In this document: positions 8,239-17,275 of the stretch, in pieces
How the letters are laid out: every line of letters starts with the position of its first letter
Position numbering within the stretch: the first letter of the stretch is position 1
NCBI GenBank assembly: GCA_037139195.1
Contig: JBAXGW010000068.1
Location: 1 to 22,694, forward strand
DNA length: 22,694 bases
Source of the DNA: JBAXGW01 sp037139195
GTDB lineage: Bacteria; Bacteroidota; Bacteroidia; Bacteroidales; JAHJDW01
Direction of reading: 5' to 3'
Position numbers and translations under genes: made by a program
The notes under the pieces: model-generated
The model's input: the letters and a program-made list of their open reading frames with translations, nothing else
What the model was told of the DNA's origin: nothing
Databases searched by the model: none

Positions 8239-10221
8239 TTAGTATCTTCCTCTTTTAGGTTTATCATCAGTTCTAGGCGTTGCACGTTTTTTATGGTCGC
8301 TCCAACTGCCTCCCGATTCCGATGGTTTTCCATAGCGTCTTTCAGTAGGTTTTTCGTCGCTACGTCTAGAAGGTTTACTATCAGTTCTTACGGGCTTGCT
8401 GTCAGTTCTAGCTGGTTTGCTATCACTTCTTTCTGGTTTTCTGTTATCAGAACGTTCAGGTTTCCTGTCATCGCTTCTTCTTCCTTCACTTCTTCTTCCT
8501 TCGCTTCTTCTTTCACCACTCCGGTCACCGCTGCGATCTCTTCGGAAACCGTCGCCACTTCCACCTTCAGGACGTCTTCTTCTTTCGCCGCCGCCACTGT
8601 TGTCGCGAGGCTGAGCTTCTTCAATGGCGATTTTGACGTTTTTAAACTGAATGCCACTCATTGAATCTATTACTTGTTTAGCAAATTTAGAGTCAACTTC
8701 GAAGAATGTAAATTTTTGTAGAATATCAATTTTCCCAAATGGAATTCTTTGTCCTTCGTTATTGCTATTTATCAGTTCCATTAAATCTTTTGGCCAAATA
8801 TCGTCCATCTTGCCAATGTTGATAAAGATTCTAGTAAATCCTTCTTCGTTAGCACGGTCGTTGCGGTCTCTTCCTCTTTCGCCCATTCGTTCTTCTGGGT
8901 TGCTCAAGTCAACTGCATTTTTGTAGTATTCTAAAAAGCGGTTAAATTCTAAAGAAACAAAACGTTTTATAAGTTCTTCTTTCTCGATAAATTCTAGCTT
9001 TTTATAAATTACAGGAAGAAATGGGTCAATCTGAGTATGGTCTAGTTCCACTTTCTCCATTTTGTCAATTAAATGGAAAAGTTGTTTTTCGCAAATTTCT
9101 TTTCCTGAAGGAACGTTAGCATTGATAAATGTTTTCTTTATTAACTTTTCAATTCTGCGAATTAAATGTCTTTCTTTTAAATTGATGATGGCAACCGAAG
9201 TTCCAGCTTTTCCAGCACGACCAGTTCTTCCGCTACGGTGCGTATAAACTTCATGGTCGTCTGGTAAGTTGTAATTGATAACGTGAGTTAAATCGTCAAC
9301 ATCCAATCCTCTGGCAGCAACATCAGTAGCAATAAGCAAGCGGATAGTTCTGAAACGGAATTTTTGCATAACGGCATCACGCTGTGCTTGCGAAAGGTCG
9401 CCGTGTAATGAGTCAGCATTATAACCGTCTTTAATTAATTTGTCTGCCACTTCTTGCGTTTCAATTCTAGTTCTGCAAAACACAATTCCATATACATTAG
9501 GATTGTAATCGCAAATTCTTTTAAGTGCAAGGTATTTATCTTTAGCATGAACGGTAACGCATACGTGGCGAACATTATCGGCACCTGAGTTTTTATTTCC
9601 TATTGTAATTTCAATAGGGCTTTTCATGTAATTTTTTGTAATTGCTGCAATCTCAGGAGGCATGGTTGCCGAAAACAAAAGTGTTTGTTTGCTTTCAGGA
9701 ATATCAGCCAAAATAGTATTAATACTGTCGGTAAAACCCATTTTAAGCATTTCATCCGCTTCGTCCAAAACGATTGTAAGCACAGAGTTAAGCTTAGCAT
9801 TTTTTCTTTGCATTAAATCTATTAATCGACCAGGAGTTGCAACAATAATTTGCACACCTCTTTTTAATGCATTTATTTGGTTTTCGATGCTTGCACCACC
9901 ATAAACGGCAAGGATTTTAACATCGGGCAAATATTTTGCGTAATCGTTTAAATCGCCTGCAATTTGCATACAAAGTTCACGAGTAGGGGCTAAAATAACT
10001 GCTTGTGTGTTTTTGTCTTTTGGGTCAACTTGTTGTAGCAATGGTAATCCGAAAGCTGCTGTTTTGCCAGTTCCAGTTTGAGCTAGCGCAATAAGGTCTT
10101 GTTTGTTTTCTAGTAAAATTGGTATTACTTTTTCTTGAACGGGCATGGGATTAATAAAACCCATTTCGTCAATTGCTCTGCATAGGTCAGGAGCAATTCC
10201 TAATTCTTCAAATGTCATCAT
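8239..10221 (-). CDS. DEAD-box ATP-dependent RNA helicase with DbpA-type RNA-binding domain and repetitive basic tail
   Basis: 660 residues. It unwinds RNA duplexes using ATP in ribosome assembly, mRNA decay and cold adaptation, as in the DeaD/CshA families. Visible motifs: Q motif (F4, Q29), Walker A AQTGTGKT (47-54), PTREL (79-83), TPGR (129-132), DEAD (153-156) and SAT (184-186). The second RecA domain carries HGDLSQAQRD, ATDVAARGLD and HRSGRTGRAG. Residues about 459-539 form a DbpA/CsdA-like RNA-recognition domain (FTRIFINIGKMD, KIDILQKFTFFEV). Residues 540-660 are a disordered tail rich in R, S, D, G, K and P with short repeats (RRSEG, RKPERSD, TDSKP), likely to bind RNA or promote condensates. 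The protein opens with two Met codons, either of which could be the start. It ends in TAA and faces the sigma operon tail to tail. Confidence 0.95.
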   Translation of the reverse strand: MMTFEELGIAPDLCRAIDEMGFINPMPVQEKVIPILLENKQDLIALAQTGTGKTAAFGLPLLQQVDPKDKNTQAVILAPTRELCMQIAGDLNDYAKYLPDVKILAVYGGASIENQINALKRGVQIIVATPGRLIDLMQRKNAKLNSVLTIVLDEADEMLKMGFTDSINTILADIPESKQTLLFSATMPPEIAAITKNYMKSPIEITIGNKNSGADNVRHVCVTVHAKDKYLALKRICDYNPNVYGIVFCRTRIETQEVADKLIKDGYNADSLHGDLSQAQRDAVMQKFRFRTIRLLIATDVAARGLDVDDLTHVINYNLPDDHEVYTHRSGRTGRAGKAGTSVAIINLKERHLIRRIEKLIKKTFINANVPSGKEICEKQLFHLIDKMEKVELDHTQIDPFLPVIYKKLEFIEKEELIKRFVSLEFNRFLEYYKNAVDLSNPEERMGERGRDRNDRANEEGFTRIFINIGKMDDIWPKDLMELINSNNEGQRIPFGKIDILQKFTFFEVDSKFAKQVIDSMSGIQFKNVKIAIEEAQPRDNSGGGERRRRPEGGSGDGFRRDRSGDRSGERRSEGRRSEGRRSDDRKPERSDNRKPERSDSKPARTDSKPVRTDSKPSRRSDEKPTERRYGKPSESGGSWSDHKKRATPRTDDKPKRGRY

Positions 10222-10321
10222 TCTAAATTTGTTGTTTTTATGTTGGCGAAGTTTTGTTCAATATTCCCTTCTTTCGACATGAAAACTTTAGAACGCAAAT
10301 CCGCACACTGTTAATATTTTG

Positions 10322-10329
10322 CAAAGATA
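10322..10329 (-). promoter_or_regulatory. Candidate -7 promoter element of the helicase gene
   Basis: The minus strand reads TATCTTTG, an exact match to the Bacteroidota TAnnTTTG element. The -33 TTG is weak. It would give a leader of about 95 bases, compatible with the long leaders of cold-inducible helicase genes, though no thermosensor structure is evident. Confidence 0.5.
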
Positions 10330-10465
10330 TGCTTTATTTCTGTATTATCAGGCTTTTATGTTGTGTAATTTTTTTTAAAGACATTTATTTTTCATTTTTT
10401 TTCAATGAGATGCAACCATTTTACAAGAAAAACAGTCTTGTATATATAAATTTAATTTTAACGTT

Positions 10466-11779
10466 ATGAAAAAATATTTTTTACTCTCAATTGCAATAAC
10501 AGTTTTTGCATATACTTCTAATGCGCAGCGTGTTTCGTCAAATAAACACACTGATAATATGAATAAATCAGGGGTTGTAACAATCGATTCAAGCTCTGTG
10601 ATGCAAATGATTGAAGATGCCCTTTTTGGAGGATATGTTTCAGTTTCAAATTTGCAGGTAACTGGCGGAGTTAATAGTATTGGTTTTTTCTCAATAGATA
10701 CGAATGTAATTGATATGGACTGTGGTATTGTGATGAGTACAGGAAATATTAATAATATTTTGCAGCCAAATACCCAAGCTGGAATGGGAACAGATCTAAA
10801 TTTGCCTGGCGATGCTAATTTGGATGCTTTAATTCCTGGATTTACGACCCGTGATGCAATTAAAATTGAATTTGATTTTATGAGTCAAGATACATTAATG
10901 AATGGAACTGAATTTGTTTTTGCATCTGAGGAGTATCCTGAATTTGTTAATTCTTCTTATAACGATGTATTTGGTTTTTTTATTAGCGGACCAAATCCTA
11001 CAGGCGGAAATTATACCAATCAAAATATTGCTTTAGTTCCTAATACCACCACGCCAATTGCAATAAATAATATTAACGATTCTCTAAATAGTATTTATTA
11101 TCATAATAATAATAGTGGTCAAGTTATTGAATTTGATGGTTACACATCGAAATTTACACTGCCTCTTACTATTGTACCCGATGCAACTTATCATTTTAAA
11201 ATTGCAATTTCAGATGCTGGTGATGGTATTTATGATTCAGGAGTGTTTTTGAAATCATTAAGTTTTTCTGTGCCTCTTGATACTACATTTTGTAGTTTCG
11301 ATGAACAAATAAATCCAAATAATACTTCTGAGGTTCAGTTTACCACTTCGGGAATAAAAGCAAATACAAAATATTTGTGGAACTTTGGAGATGGAACATA
11401 CAGCACAGAACAAAATCCTGTACATGTTTATAACAAAAATGGCGATTATAGCGTTAACTTGCATGTAGTTTCTAGTAGAAGTAAGGCTCATGCAGTTAAG
11501 AAAGTTCATATTGAAGGCATAACTAGTAGTGTAGCAGATAAAAAGGATGTTTCAATGAATGTTTCTTCAACAAATTCAGAAGGTGTTTTTGAAATTAAAT
11601 TGGACAATAATTCTGTAATTAGCACACTGTTTGTTTATAATACTAGCGGTCAATTAATGAAATCTGTGGTTCTAAATAATACCGTTTCACAAATAGATTT
11701 AAGCAATTTAAGTAAAGGAATGTATATTCTAAATGTTGTAAATTCTACAACAACATTAAAAGCAAAAATAGTTAGATAG
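10466..11779 (+). CDS. Choice-of-anchor L domain protein with PKD domain and T9SS sorting tail
   Basis: 437 residues. Residues 1-20 are a signal peptide (MKKYFLLSIAITVFAYTSNA). Residues about 45-268 match the choice-of-anchor L domain: GIVMSTGN, FVFASEEYPEFVNSSYNDVF, FFISGPNP, NIALVPNTTTPIAINNIN and a closing IAISDAGDGIYDSGVFLKSL. Acidic and Asn clusters in that domain suggest metal binding. Residues about 285-337 are a PKD-type beta-sandwich (LWNFGDGTYSTEQNPVHVY). Residues about 370-437 are a Por-type T9SS tail (LFVYNTSGQLMKSV, LSKGMYILNV, KAKIVR). The protein is therefore secreted by T9SS and held at or released from the surface. It is a single-gene unit between divergent promoter DNA and a strong terminator. 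No enzymatic activity is recognisable. Confidence 0.88.
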   Translation: MKKYFLLSIAITVFAYTSNAQRVSSNKHTDNMNKSGVVTIDSSSVMQMIEDALFGGYVSVSNLQVTGGVNSIGFFSIDTNVIDMDCGIVMSTGNINNILQPNTQAGMGTDLNLPGDANLDALIPGFTTRDAIKIEFDFMSQDTLMNGTEFVFASEEYPEFVNSSYNDVFGFFISGPNPTGGNYTNQNIALVPNTTTPIAINNINDSLNSIYYHNNNSGQVIEFDGYTSKFTLPLTIVPDATYHFKIAISDAGDGIYDSGVFLKSLSFSVPLDTTFCSFDEQINPNNTSEVQFTTSGIKANTKYLWNFGDGTYSTEQNPVHVYNKNGDYSVNLHVVSSRSKAHAVKKVHIEGITSSVADKKDVSMNVSSTNSEGVFEIKLDNNSVISTLFVYNTSGQLMKSVVLNNTVSQIDLSNLSKGMYILNVVNSTTTLKAKIVR

Positions 11780-11796
11780 AATTTGGTTATTTCTTC

Positions 11797-11830
11797 AAAA
11801 AAGAGCTGCATTTTGTAGCTCTTTTTTTTT
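11797..11830 (+). terminator. Strong rho-independent terminator
   Basis: AAAAAAGAGCT (11797-11807) and AGCTCTTTTTT (11817-11827) form a near-perfect stem with a T run, directly after the choice-of-anchor L gene. Confidence 0.92.
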
Positions 11831-11882
11831 GGAACTAATTTTCTATTGTTTCGTATAATTAAACTGAAATAAAACTACCAGC

Positions 11883-12251
11883 ATGAAAATATTAGTTATA
11901 GAAGATGAACCAATTGTTTTTAAAACCATAGAATTTAAATTAAATAGAGATGGTTATGAGGTAATTAGTGCTTTTGATGGAAAAGATGGAATGGAAAAAA
12001 TAGTGTCGGAAAAGCCTGATTTTATTTTAACTGATATTTTAATGCCATTTGCCACTGGTCTTGAGATTGTTTCTTTTATTAGAAAAGAGCTGCACAGCGA
12101 AGTTCCAATAATAGTTTTAAGTGGTTTAGGTCAAGAAGTTACTGTTTTAGAGGCTTTTGAATTAGGAGCCGATGATTATCTTGTTAAGCCTTTCAGTCCA
12201 AATGAATTGTCAATAAGAATAAAGCGATTATTAATACTGAAAAATAAATAA
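11883..12251 (+). CDS. Receiver-only (CheY-like) response regulator
   Basis: 122 residues, consisting of one receiver domain with no output domain. The acidic pocket is E7/D8, the phospho-acceptor is D51 in LTDILMP, the switch Ser is S80 (IIVLSG) and the conserved Lys is K102 in DYLVKPF, so all key residues are present. It should be phosphorylated by a histidine kinase not encoded in this window and act by protein contact. It is followed by a membrane HEAT-repeat gene and a glycosyltransferase gene, so its output may be control of polysaccharide synthesis at the membrane. A hairpin in the 98-base gap downstream may limit read-through. The terminator before it gives it an independent transcript start. 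Confidence 0.92.
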   Translation: MKILVIEDEPIVFKTIEFKLNRDGYEVISAFDGKDGMEKIVSEKPDFILTDILMPFATGLEIVSFIRKELHSEVPIIVLSGLGQEVTVLEAFELGADDYLVKPFSPNELSIRIKRLLILKNK

Positions 12252-12267
12252 ATTTAATTTTATCAAG

Positions 12268-12299
12268 TATCGGGAAATATATCCCGATATTTTGTTTTT
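12268..12299 (+). terminator. Hairpin with T-rich tail between regulator and HEAT gene
   Basis: TATCGGGA (12268-12275) pairs with TCCCGATA (12282-12289) across a six-base loop, followed by TTTTGTTTTT. It may terminate or attenuate the regulator transcript ahead of the HEAT and glycosyltransferase genes. Confidence 0.7.
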
Positions 12300-12349
12300 A
12301 TATGGTTAAAAATAAACTATATTACCTTCATTAAAAAAAGCTTATACTA

Positions 12350-13579
12350 ATGCGTTTCAAATTAATTCATAAAATTCTATCTTATGCACTGTCAATAATT
12401 GTTTTGATAGTGCTTGTTAGTGTTGTTGTGTTTTTCAGATTTGAACGATTTGAAATAAACTGGTTGAATTTTCATTTTCATAATCCTGTTTACTATATTG
12501 TTAAAACATTTACTTTAAAGTACTACTTAGTTGTATATTTTATTTTTGTATTTATAATTAATATTTTCGCATTAATTTCTTATGTTTTGTTGATTCGATT
12601 CTTTCGTAAATATAATGAAAAACGAAAAAGCAAATTAAATGATTTATTCGAAGAATTGATAATCAACTTTATGTATGTTGATTTTAATAATTCATCGGAA
12701 GAAAATATTTTTATAAAAAACAGAATTAAACCATATTTAAATAATATATTTTCAATCGAATTATTTGTAAATAAGCTAATTGAGCTTAACAAAGATGTAG
12801 ATGGTGAAAATAAGCGGAAGTTAAATATACTTTATAAAGAATTAAATTTAAATAAAACAATTGTATTGTATTTGTATTCTCCGTATTGGCATCATAAAAT
12901 ATTTGCACTTAGGGTATTTTCCGAATTAGAGGTTAGCATATATAATTCATATATTTTGAAATTGACTAAAAGCAAAAATGAGGTTTTACGTGCAGAAGCC
13001 AATATAGCATTGGTTCAGCTTACAAAAAGAAGCAATCCCTTATCATTTCTTGAAGATTATCCATTTTTTTTAAATAAATGGGAACAAACATTGGTTAAAT
13101 TATCGCTAGATAGAAAGAAATATCGTTCAATCGGTTTATCTGATTTTATTGATTCTGACAACTATTCAATTAGCGAATTTGCTATTTCATTGGCAGGAAT
13201 TTTTGAGATGAGCCGCAATCGCAATCAAATAATTTTTAAACTAAACCATAAGGATTATAGAGTAAGACATGCAGCGATAAATGCGCTCAGTAAGTTTGAA
13301 AATCCAAACGATACAAGCATTTTAGTTCAAAAGTTTTCTTCGGAGGTTTTTGTAAATAAAAAAGCAATATTAAAGGCAATTATAAACACACCAAATGAAG
13401 TGGTTTTTGATTTTTTAATTTGTGTAATAGAATCGGAAGACTTCAGATTAAAATTACTAGCAGCAAAAGCATTGAAAAAAATGAATGTACTTTTTGGAAT
13501 AAGCATTGATGTTTTGTTAAATTATACATCAGAAGAAGTAAGAAAAATTGCATTGCAAACTATGGATGATAGGATTTAA
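12350..13579 (+). CDS. Two-helix membrane protein with HEAT-like repeats
   Basis: 409 residues. Two hydrophobic helices lie at about 9-29 (ILSYALSIIVLIVLVSVVVFF) and about 58-84 (YYLVVYFIFVFIINIFALIS), followed by a basic stretch (RFFRKYNEKRKSK). The remaining 320 residues are alpha-helical and presumably cytoplasmic, with HEAT-like units: EVLRAEANIALVQL, YRVRHAAINALSKFENPND, FRLKLLAAKALKKM and EEVRKIALQTMDD. HEAT repeats are protein-interaction scaffolds, so this may connect the response regulator to the glycosyltransferase encoded two bases downstream. The near-contiguous genes imply translational coupling. I cannot assign a named family beyond the HEAT repeat. Confidence 0.75.
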   Translation: MRFKLIHKILSYALSIIVLIVLVSVVVFFRFERFEINWLNFHFHNPVYYIVKTFTLKYYLVVYFIFVFIINIFALISYVLLIRFFRKYNEKRKSKLNDLFEELIINFMYVDFNNSSEENIFIKNRIKPYLNNIFSIELFVNKLIELNKDVDGENKRKLNILYKELNLNKTIVLYLYSPYWHHKIFALRVFSELEVSIYNSYILKLTKSKNEVLRAEANIALVQLTKRSNPLSFLEDYPFFLNKWEQTLVKLSLDRKKYRSIGLSDFIDSDNYSISEFAISLAGIFEMSRNRNQIIFKLNHKDYRVRHAAINALSKFENPNDTSILVQKFSSEVFVNKKAILKAIINTPNEVVFDFLICVIESEDFRLKLLAAKALKKMNVLFGISIDVLLNYTSEEVRKIALQTMDDRI

Positions 13580-13581
13580 TT

Positions 13582-15018
13582 ATGAAAATAATAATTGATT
13601 TATTGAGGTCTTTTTTTGATTATGGCTTATTTTTTTACGCCGTACTTACCTTTTTGTCGTATCTTATTTTAGCTGTTTTTTCTGGTTTTGCAATGATGTT
13701 TTATATTAGAAAAAATAAATACATCGATTATAAGGCAATATTAACTTCGCCTTATGCACCTTCAGTTTCAATATTGGCACCTGCATATAATGAAGGAGCT
13801 ACCATTATTAATAATGTAAGATCCTTATTGTCGATGCATTATGCCGATTTTGAAGTTATTATTATTAATGATGGCAGCAAAGACAATACACTAGAAGAAA
13901 TTATTGAAGATTACCATTTAGTGAAAGTTGATTTCGCTATTAATTATAGGATTCCGTGCAACGAAATACGTGGAGTTTATAAGTCAACAAATAAAGCTTT
14001 TTCTAAATTAATTGTAGTCGATAAAATTAATGGTGGCAAAGCCGATGCTTTAAATGCTGGGATAAATATTTCATCTAATAAATTGTTCATGGCAATTGAT
14101 GTAGATTGTATTGTAGAGCAAGATGGTATTTTGAAAATGGTAAAGCCATTCATGGAGGAAAATGCAAAGGTTAAAGTTATTGCATCAGGTGGTGTGGTTA
14201 GGATAGCAAATTCTTGCATTGTTGAAAATGGGAAAATAGTAAAAGTTTATTATCCGGATGAGTTTTTGGCTCGCTTTCAGGTTTTAGAGTATTTTAGAGC
14301 ATTTATTTTGGGTAGAATGGCGTGGAGTAAGCTAAACGGATTGTTGCTGATTTCGGGAGCTTTTGGAATGTTCGATAGAGAGCTGGCTGTAAAGGCTGGT
14401 GGATATTACAAAGAAACCGTTGGCGAAGACATGGAGTTGGTTGTTAGAATGAGGCGGTATATGCACGAGCATAAATTAGGTGATTATAAAGTAACTTTTA
14501 TTCCTGATCCGCTTTGTTGGACAGAAGTTCCAGATTCCATAAAAGTGCTTAGTCGTCAACGAAACAGATGGACAAGAGGGACGATTGATACACTTTCAAT
14601 ACACAGAAAACTATTTTTAAATCCAAAATATGGATTGCTTGGATTTGTTAGTTTTCCTTATTGGTTGACTTTTGAATGGCTTGCACCTTTTGTTGAATTT
14701 TTTGGTCTAATATACTTTTTTGTTTTATTATTTTTAGGGCAAGTTAATGTTGAGTTTTTTTTAATATTACTTCTGTTTGTTATAAGTTTTGCTATGATGT
14801 TTTCGGTGTGGTCAATATTTTTCGAAGAATATACTTATCATCAATACAATAGAAAAGGCGACTTCCGAAAACTATTGTTATATGCCTTTTTAGAGCCATT
14901 TGTATATCATCCAATGATTGTTTGGTTTGCTCTTAGAGGTAATTGGGATTACTTTATAAAAAAACAACGACACGGTTGGGGAGAAATGACTAGAAAGGGT
15001 TTTAAAAAAGCAAGTTGA
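13582..15018 (+). CDS. Processive family 2 glycosyltransferase (BcsA/PgaC/HAS-like)
   Basis: 478 residues, an inner-membrane polysaccharide synthase. One N-terminal helix (about 16-42) precedes a GT-A catalytic domain with PAYNEG (67-72), D97 in INDGS, GGKADALN (151-158), DVD (173-175), the GED motif with catalytic-base D283, and QRNRW (326-330), the QxxRW signature of processive enzymes. Two or three helices follow (about 345-440). It would polymerise a UDP-sugar into an extracellular glycan; poly-GlcNAc is a reasonable guess, but the sugar cannot be read from sequence. It starts two bases after the HEAT gene. It ends in TGA, which is uncommon in this window. No outer-membrane export partner is encoded nearby. 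Confidence 0.9.
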   Translation: MKIIIDLLRSFFDYGLFFYAVLTFLSYLILAVFSGFAMMFYIRKNKYIDYKAILTSPYAPSVSILAPAYNEGATIINNVRSLLSMHYADFEVIIINDGSKDNTLEEIIEDYHLVKVDFAINYRIPCNEIRGVYKSTNKAFSKLIVVDKINGGKADALNAGINISSNKLFMAIDVDCIVEQDGILKMVKPFMEENAKVKVIASGGVVRIANSCIVENGKIVKVYYPDEFLARFQVLEYFRAFILGRMAWSKLNGLLLISGAFGMFDRELAVKAGGYYKETVGEDMELVVRMRRYMHEHKLGDYKVTFIPDPLCWTEVPDSIKVLSRQRNRWTRGTIDTLSIHRKLFLNPKYGLLGFVSFPYWLTFEWLAPFVEFFGLIYFFVLLFLGQVNVEFFLILLLFVISFAMMFSVWSIFFEEYTYHQYNRKGDFRKLLLYAFLEPFVYHPMIVWFALRGNWDYFIKKQRHGWGEMTRKGFKKAS

Positions 15019-15150
15019 TTATGAAAAGAATGCAATGATTTGTGTAATTTGCTAGGTTAATTTTAAGCGAGTTTTTTTTCTTTATTGTTGAAGTTTTTAG
15101 ACTTGGTATTTCGTTCATCACTCAACATCAATTTCAGCTTGAACCTCAAT

Positions 15151-17025
15151 TTATTTGTCCAATTGTTGATATATTGAATTCTGGCTTTTAAACTCTGGCA
15201 CTAGTTCTTTCATTTTAATTACTATAGTTTCGTTATCTTGCTTATTAAACAATGAAATAATTTCATCCACCTTGCTAGAAACTTCAGAAAAATTATATTC
15301 TCTAACATTAGCAATCATTATTTTGGGGTGATGAGTTGGAATTGTGTTTTCTTGGTTGTTTAACAATTCTTCATATAGTTTTTCGCCTGGTCTAAGTCCT
15401 GTAAATGAAATTTGTATGTCTTTTCCCAGTTCTAGCCTTGAAAGTTTAATCATTTTCTTTGCTAAATCTACAATTTTCACAGGAGCACCCATGTCGAAAA
15501 TAAAAATTTCGCCTCCATTTCCCATTGAACCAGCTTCAAGTACCAGCTGGCAAGCTTCGGGTATAGTCATGAAAAAACGAGTGATTTCAGCATGTGTAAC
15601 TGTTATTGGTCCGCCTTGTTCAATTTGTTTTCTAAATCGAGGTATTACTGAGCCATTAGAGCCTAATACATTTCCGAAGCGTGTTGTAATAAATTTAGTA
15701 TTGCTAGTTTTACTAAGCGATTGAGTGTATATTTCGGCAATTCGCTTTGAAGCACCCATAACATTTGTAGGGTTAACAGCTTTATCAGTTGATACCATTA
15801 TGAATTTTTCTACATTAAATTCATTTGATAAATCGGCCAATATTTTCGTGCCTCTAATATTTGTATAAATAGCTTCTGATGGATTGTTTTCCATCATTGG
15901 AACGTGTTTATAAGCGGCTGCATGGAAAACTATCTCTGGGTTAAAAGCTTCAAAAAGACGACGCATTCTTTCTTTGTTGCGGATATCGCCAATAACAATT
16001 TCAAAATTTTTGTTTTTGCTTATATCATTCAATTCCATTTCTAAATCGTACAATGGCGATTCGGCTTGGTCAAGTAAAATCATTAATTTGGGTTGAAAGT
16101 TTGCTATTTGCCTGACCATTCCGCTCCCAATTGAGCCTGCAGCACCCGAAATTAATATAATTTTGTTGTTTAGCTTTTGACTTATTAAATCATAATTCAG
16201 CTGTATTTCGTCTCTTTCGAGCAAATCTTCAATTTTTATTTTTTTAATTTGCTTAAAACTGAGTTCGCCATTTATCCACTTATTTACAGGAGGAACGTTT
16301 AATACCCTTACATTGTGCAAAAGAGCTAAGTCAACGATGTCTTTTTTTCTTTCGGGCGAAAGTTTTTGGATAGAAATAATTAAATTATCTACGTCGTTTT
16401 CAGAAAAAACTTTCTCTAAATCTTGTCCCGATAGAATTTGAATACCTTCGAGCTTTTTAGATATTTTATTTTTATCATCGTCGATAAAAGCAATTACTTT
16501 TTGCTTAGAATTGAAATCTCTTTCTAATGCGCGTTTTGTAATTAAACCTGATTCACCTGCACCATATATTACAACGTTTTTTCGTTCGCTAGATGGATTT
16601 CTAATTTCTACGAACAAAACTTTTACAATCATACGATAAAAAGCAAGAATAAAAACAGTGGTCATAAAATCGATGATAATTATCGAAAATGGAACCACGT
16701 AACTTTTATTAATAATCCAAAATGAAACAACATTGCTTAGCGCAAAAAACATGCTTCCAATAAGTGTTACAAGAAAAATTCGTTCGGCATCTTTAGTGCT
16801 TGTGTATCTTATTATTCCTGCATAGCTTTTTGAAATTAAAAATGTAATCATTCTTACTGCAAGAACAAAGAATATTGCTTTTGGAAAAGTTGCGTCTTTT
16901 TTTATTGCATCTATAACAAAATTAAACCTAAGCAGGTAGGCCAGTATTATTGAAAATAAACAAATGCCAAGGTCGAATATGAAAATTATCCATCTTGGGG
17001 TATTTCGTTCAGAAAAAAGTAACAT
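15151..17025 (-). CDS. Membrane nucleotide-sugar 4,6-dehydratase of the CapD/FlaA1/WbpM type
   Basis: Polysaccharide or glycoprotein sugar biosynthesis enzyme. A frame extends to a TTG at 17046; I prefer the ATG at 17025 (624 residues, MLLFSERNTPRW), because homologues begin just before this NxxRW segment. In the numbering from 17046, four membrane helices lie at about 20-145. A first nucleotide-binding fold has YGAGESG (161-167). The dehydratase domain has GAAGSIGSG (301-309), STDKAVNP (419-426) and MGASKR (430-435), where Met replaces the usual catalytic Tyr, as in PglF/WbpM-like UDP-GlcNAc 4,6-dehydratases, and LRPGEKLYEELL near 551-562. It converges on the glycosyltransferase gene with no clear terminator between them. 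It probably supplies a deoxy-amino-sugar for surface glycan. Confidence 0.92.
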   Translation of the reverse strand: MLLFSERNTPRWIIFIFDLGICLFSIILAYLLRFNFVIDAIKKDATFPKAIFFVLAVRMITFLISKSYAGIIRYTSTKDAERIFLVTLIGSMFFALSNVVSFWIINKSYVVPFSIIIIDFMTTVFILAFYRMIVKVLFVEIRNPSSERKNVVIYGAGESGLITKRALERDFNSKQKVIAFIDDDKNKISKKLEGIQILSGQDLEKVFSENDVDNLIISIQKLSPERKKDIVDLALLHNVRVLNVPPVNKWINGELSFKQIKKIKIEDLLERDEIQLNYDLISQKLNNKIILISGAAGSIGSGMVRQIANFQPKLMILLDQAESPLYDLEMELNDISKNKNFEIVIGDIRNKERMRRLFEAFNPEIVFHAAAYKHVPMMENNPSEAIYTNIRGTKILADLSNEFNVEKFIMVSTDKAVNPTNVMGASKRIAEIYTQSLSKTSNTKFITTRFGNVLGSNGSVIPRFRKQIEQGGPITVTHAEITRFFMTIPEACQLVLEAGSMGNGGEIFIFDMGAPVKIVDLAKKMIKLSRLELGKDIQISFTGLRPGEKLYEELLNNQENTIPTHHPKIMIANVREYNFSEVSSKVDEIISLFNKQDNETIVIKMKELVPEFKSQNSIYQQLDK

Positions 17026-17158
17026 GTTTAATATATATTTATGCAAAAATAATAAAAGGATTGCTAAAGACTAGTATTTTTTTTATAATTATCAAAGGAA
17101 TTAATAATTCTATGTTGCGAATAAATTTTATATTTGCATATATTGATTTGTTTTAACA

Positions 17159-17193
17159 ATTACTACAATTAATTTGTAATTAATTGTAGTAAT
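17159..17193. repeat. Perfect 16-bp inverted repeat in a divergent intergenic region
   Basis: ATTACTACAATTAATT (17159-17174) is followed by a three-base loop and AATTAATTGTAGTAAT (17178-17193). It lies about 80 bases before the DUF1016 gene and about 135 bases from the dehydratase start. It could be an operator, a leader hairpin or the remnant of an element. Confidence 0.8.
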
Positions 17194-17275
17194 AACGTGA
17201 ACAAGATGTAATTTTAGAAGTTAAATTATCAATAAATAAAATTAGAATTAAGAACTTGGTTTATTATGTATTAAT

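Noticed and set aside
8293..8664. Plus- and minus-strand open frames across the helicase tail (for example 8293-8664 plus, 8388-8657 minus)
   Set aside because: They are low-complexity shadows of the repetitive R/S-rich tail, with compositions made almost only of S, F, L or V, E, K and no start signals.
17026..17046. TTG start at 17046 for the dehydratase gene
   Set aside because: The ATG at 17025 is a normal start at the expected place before the first membrane helix.
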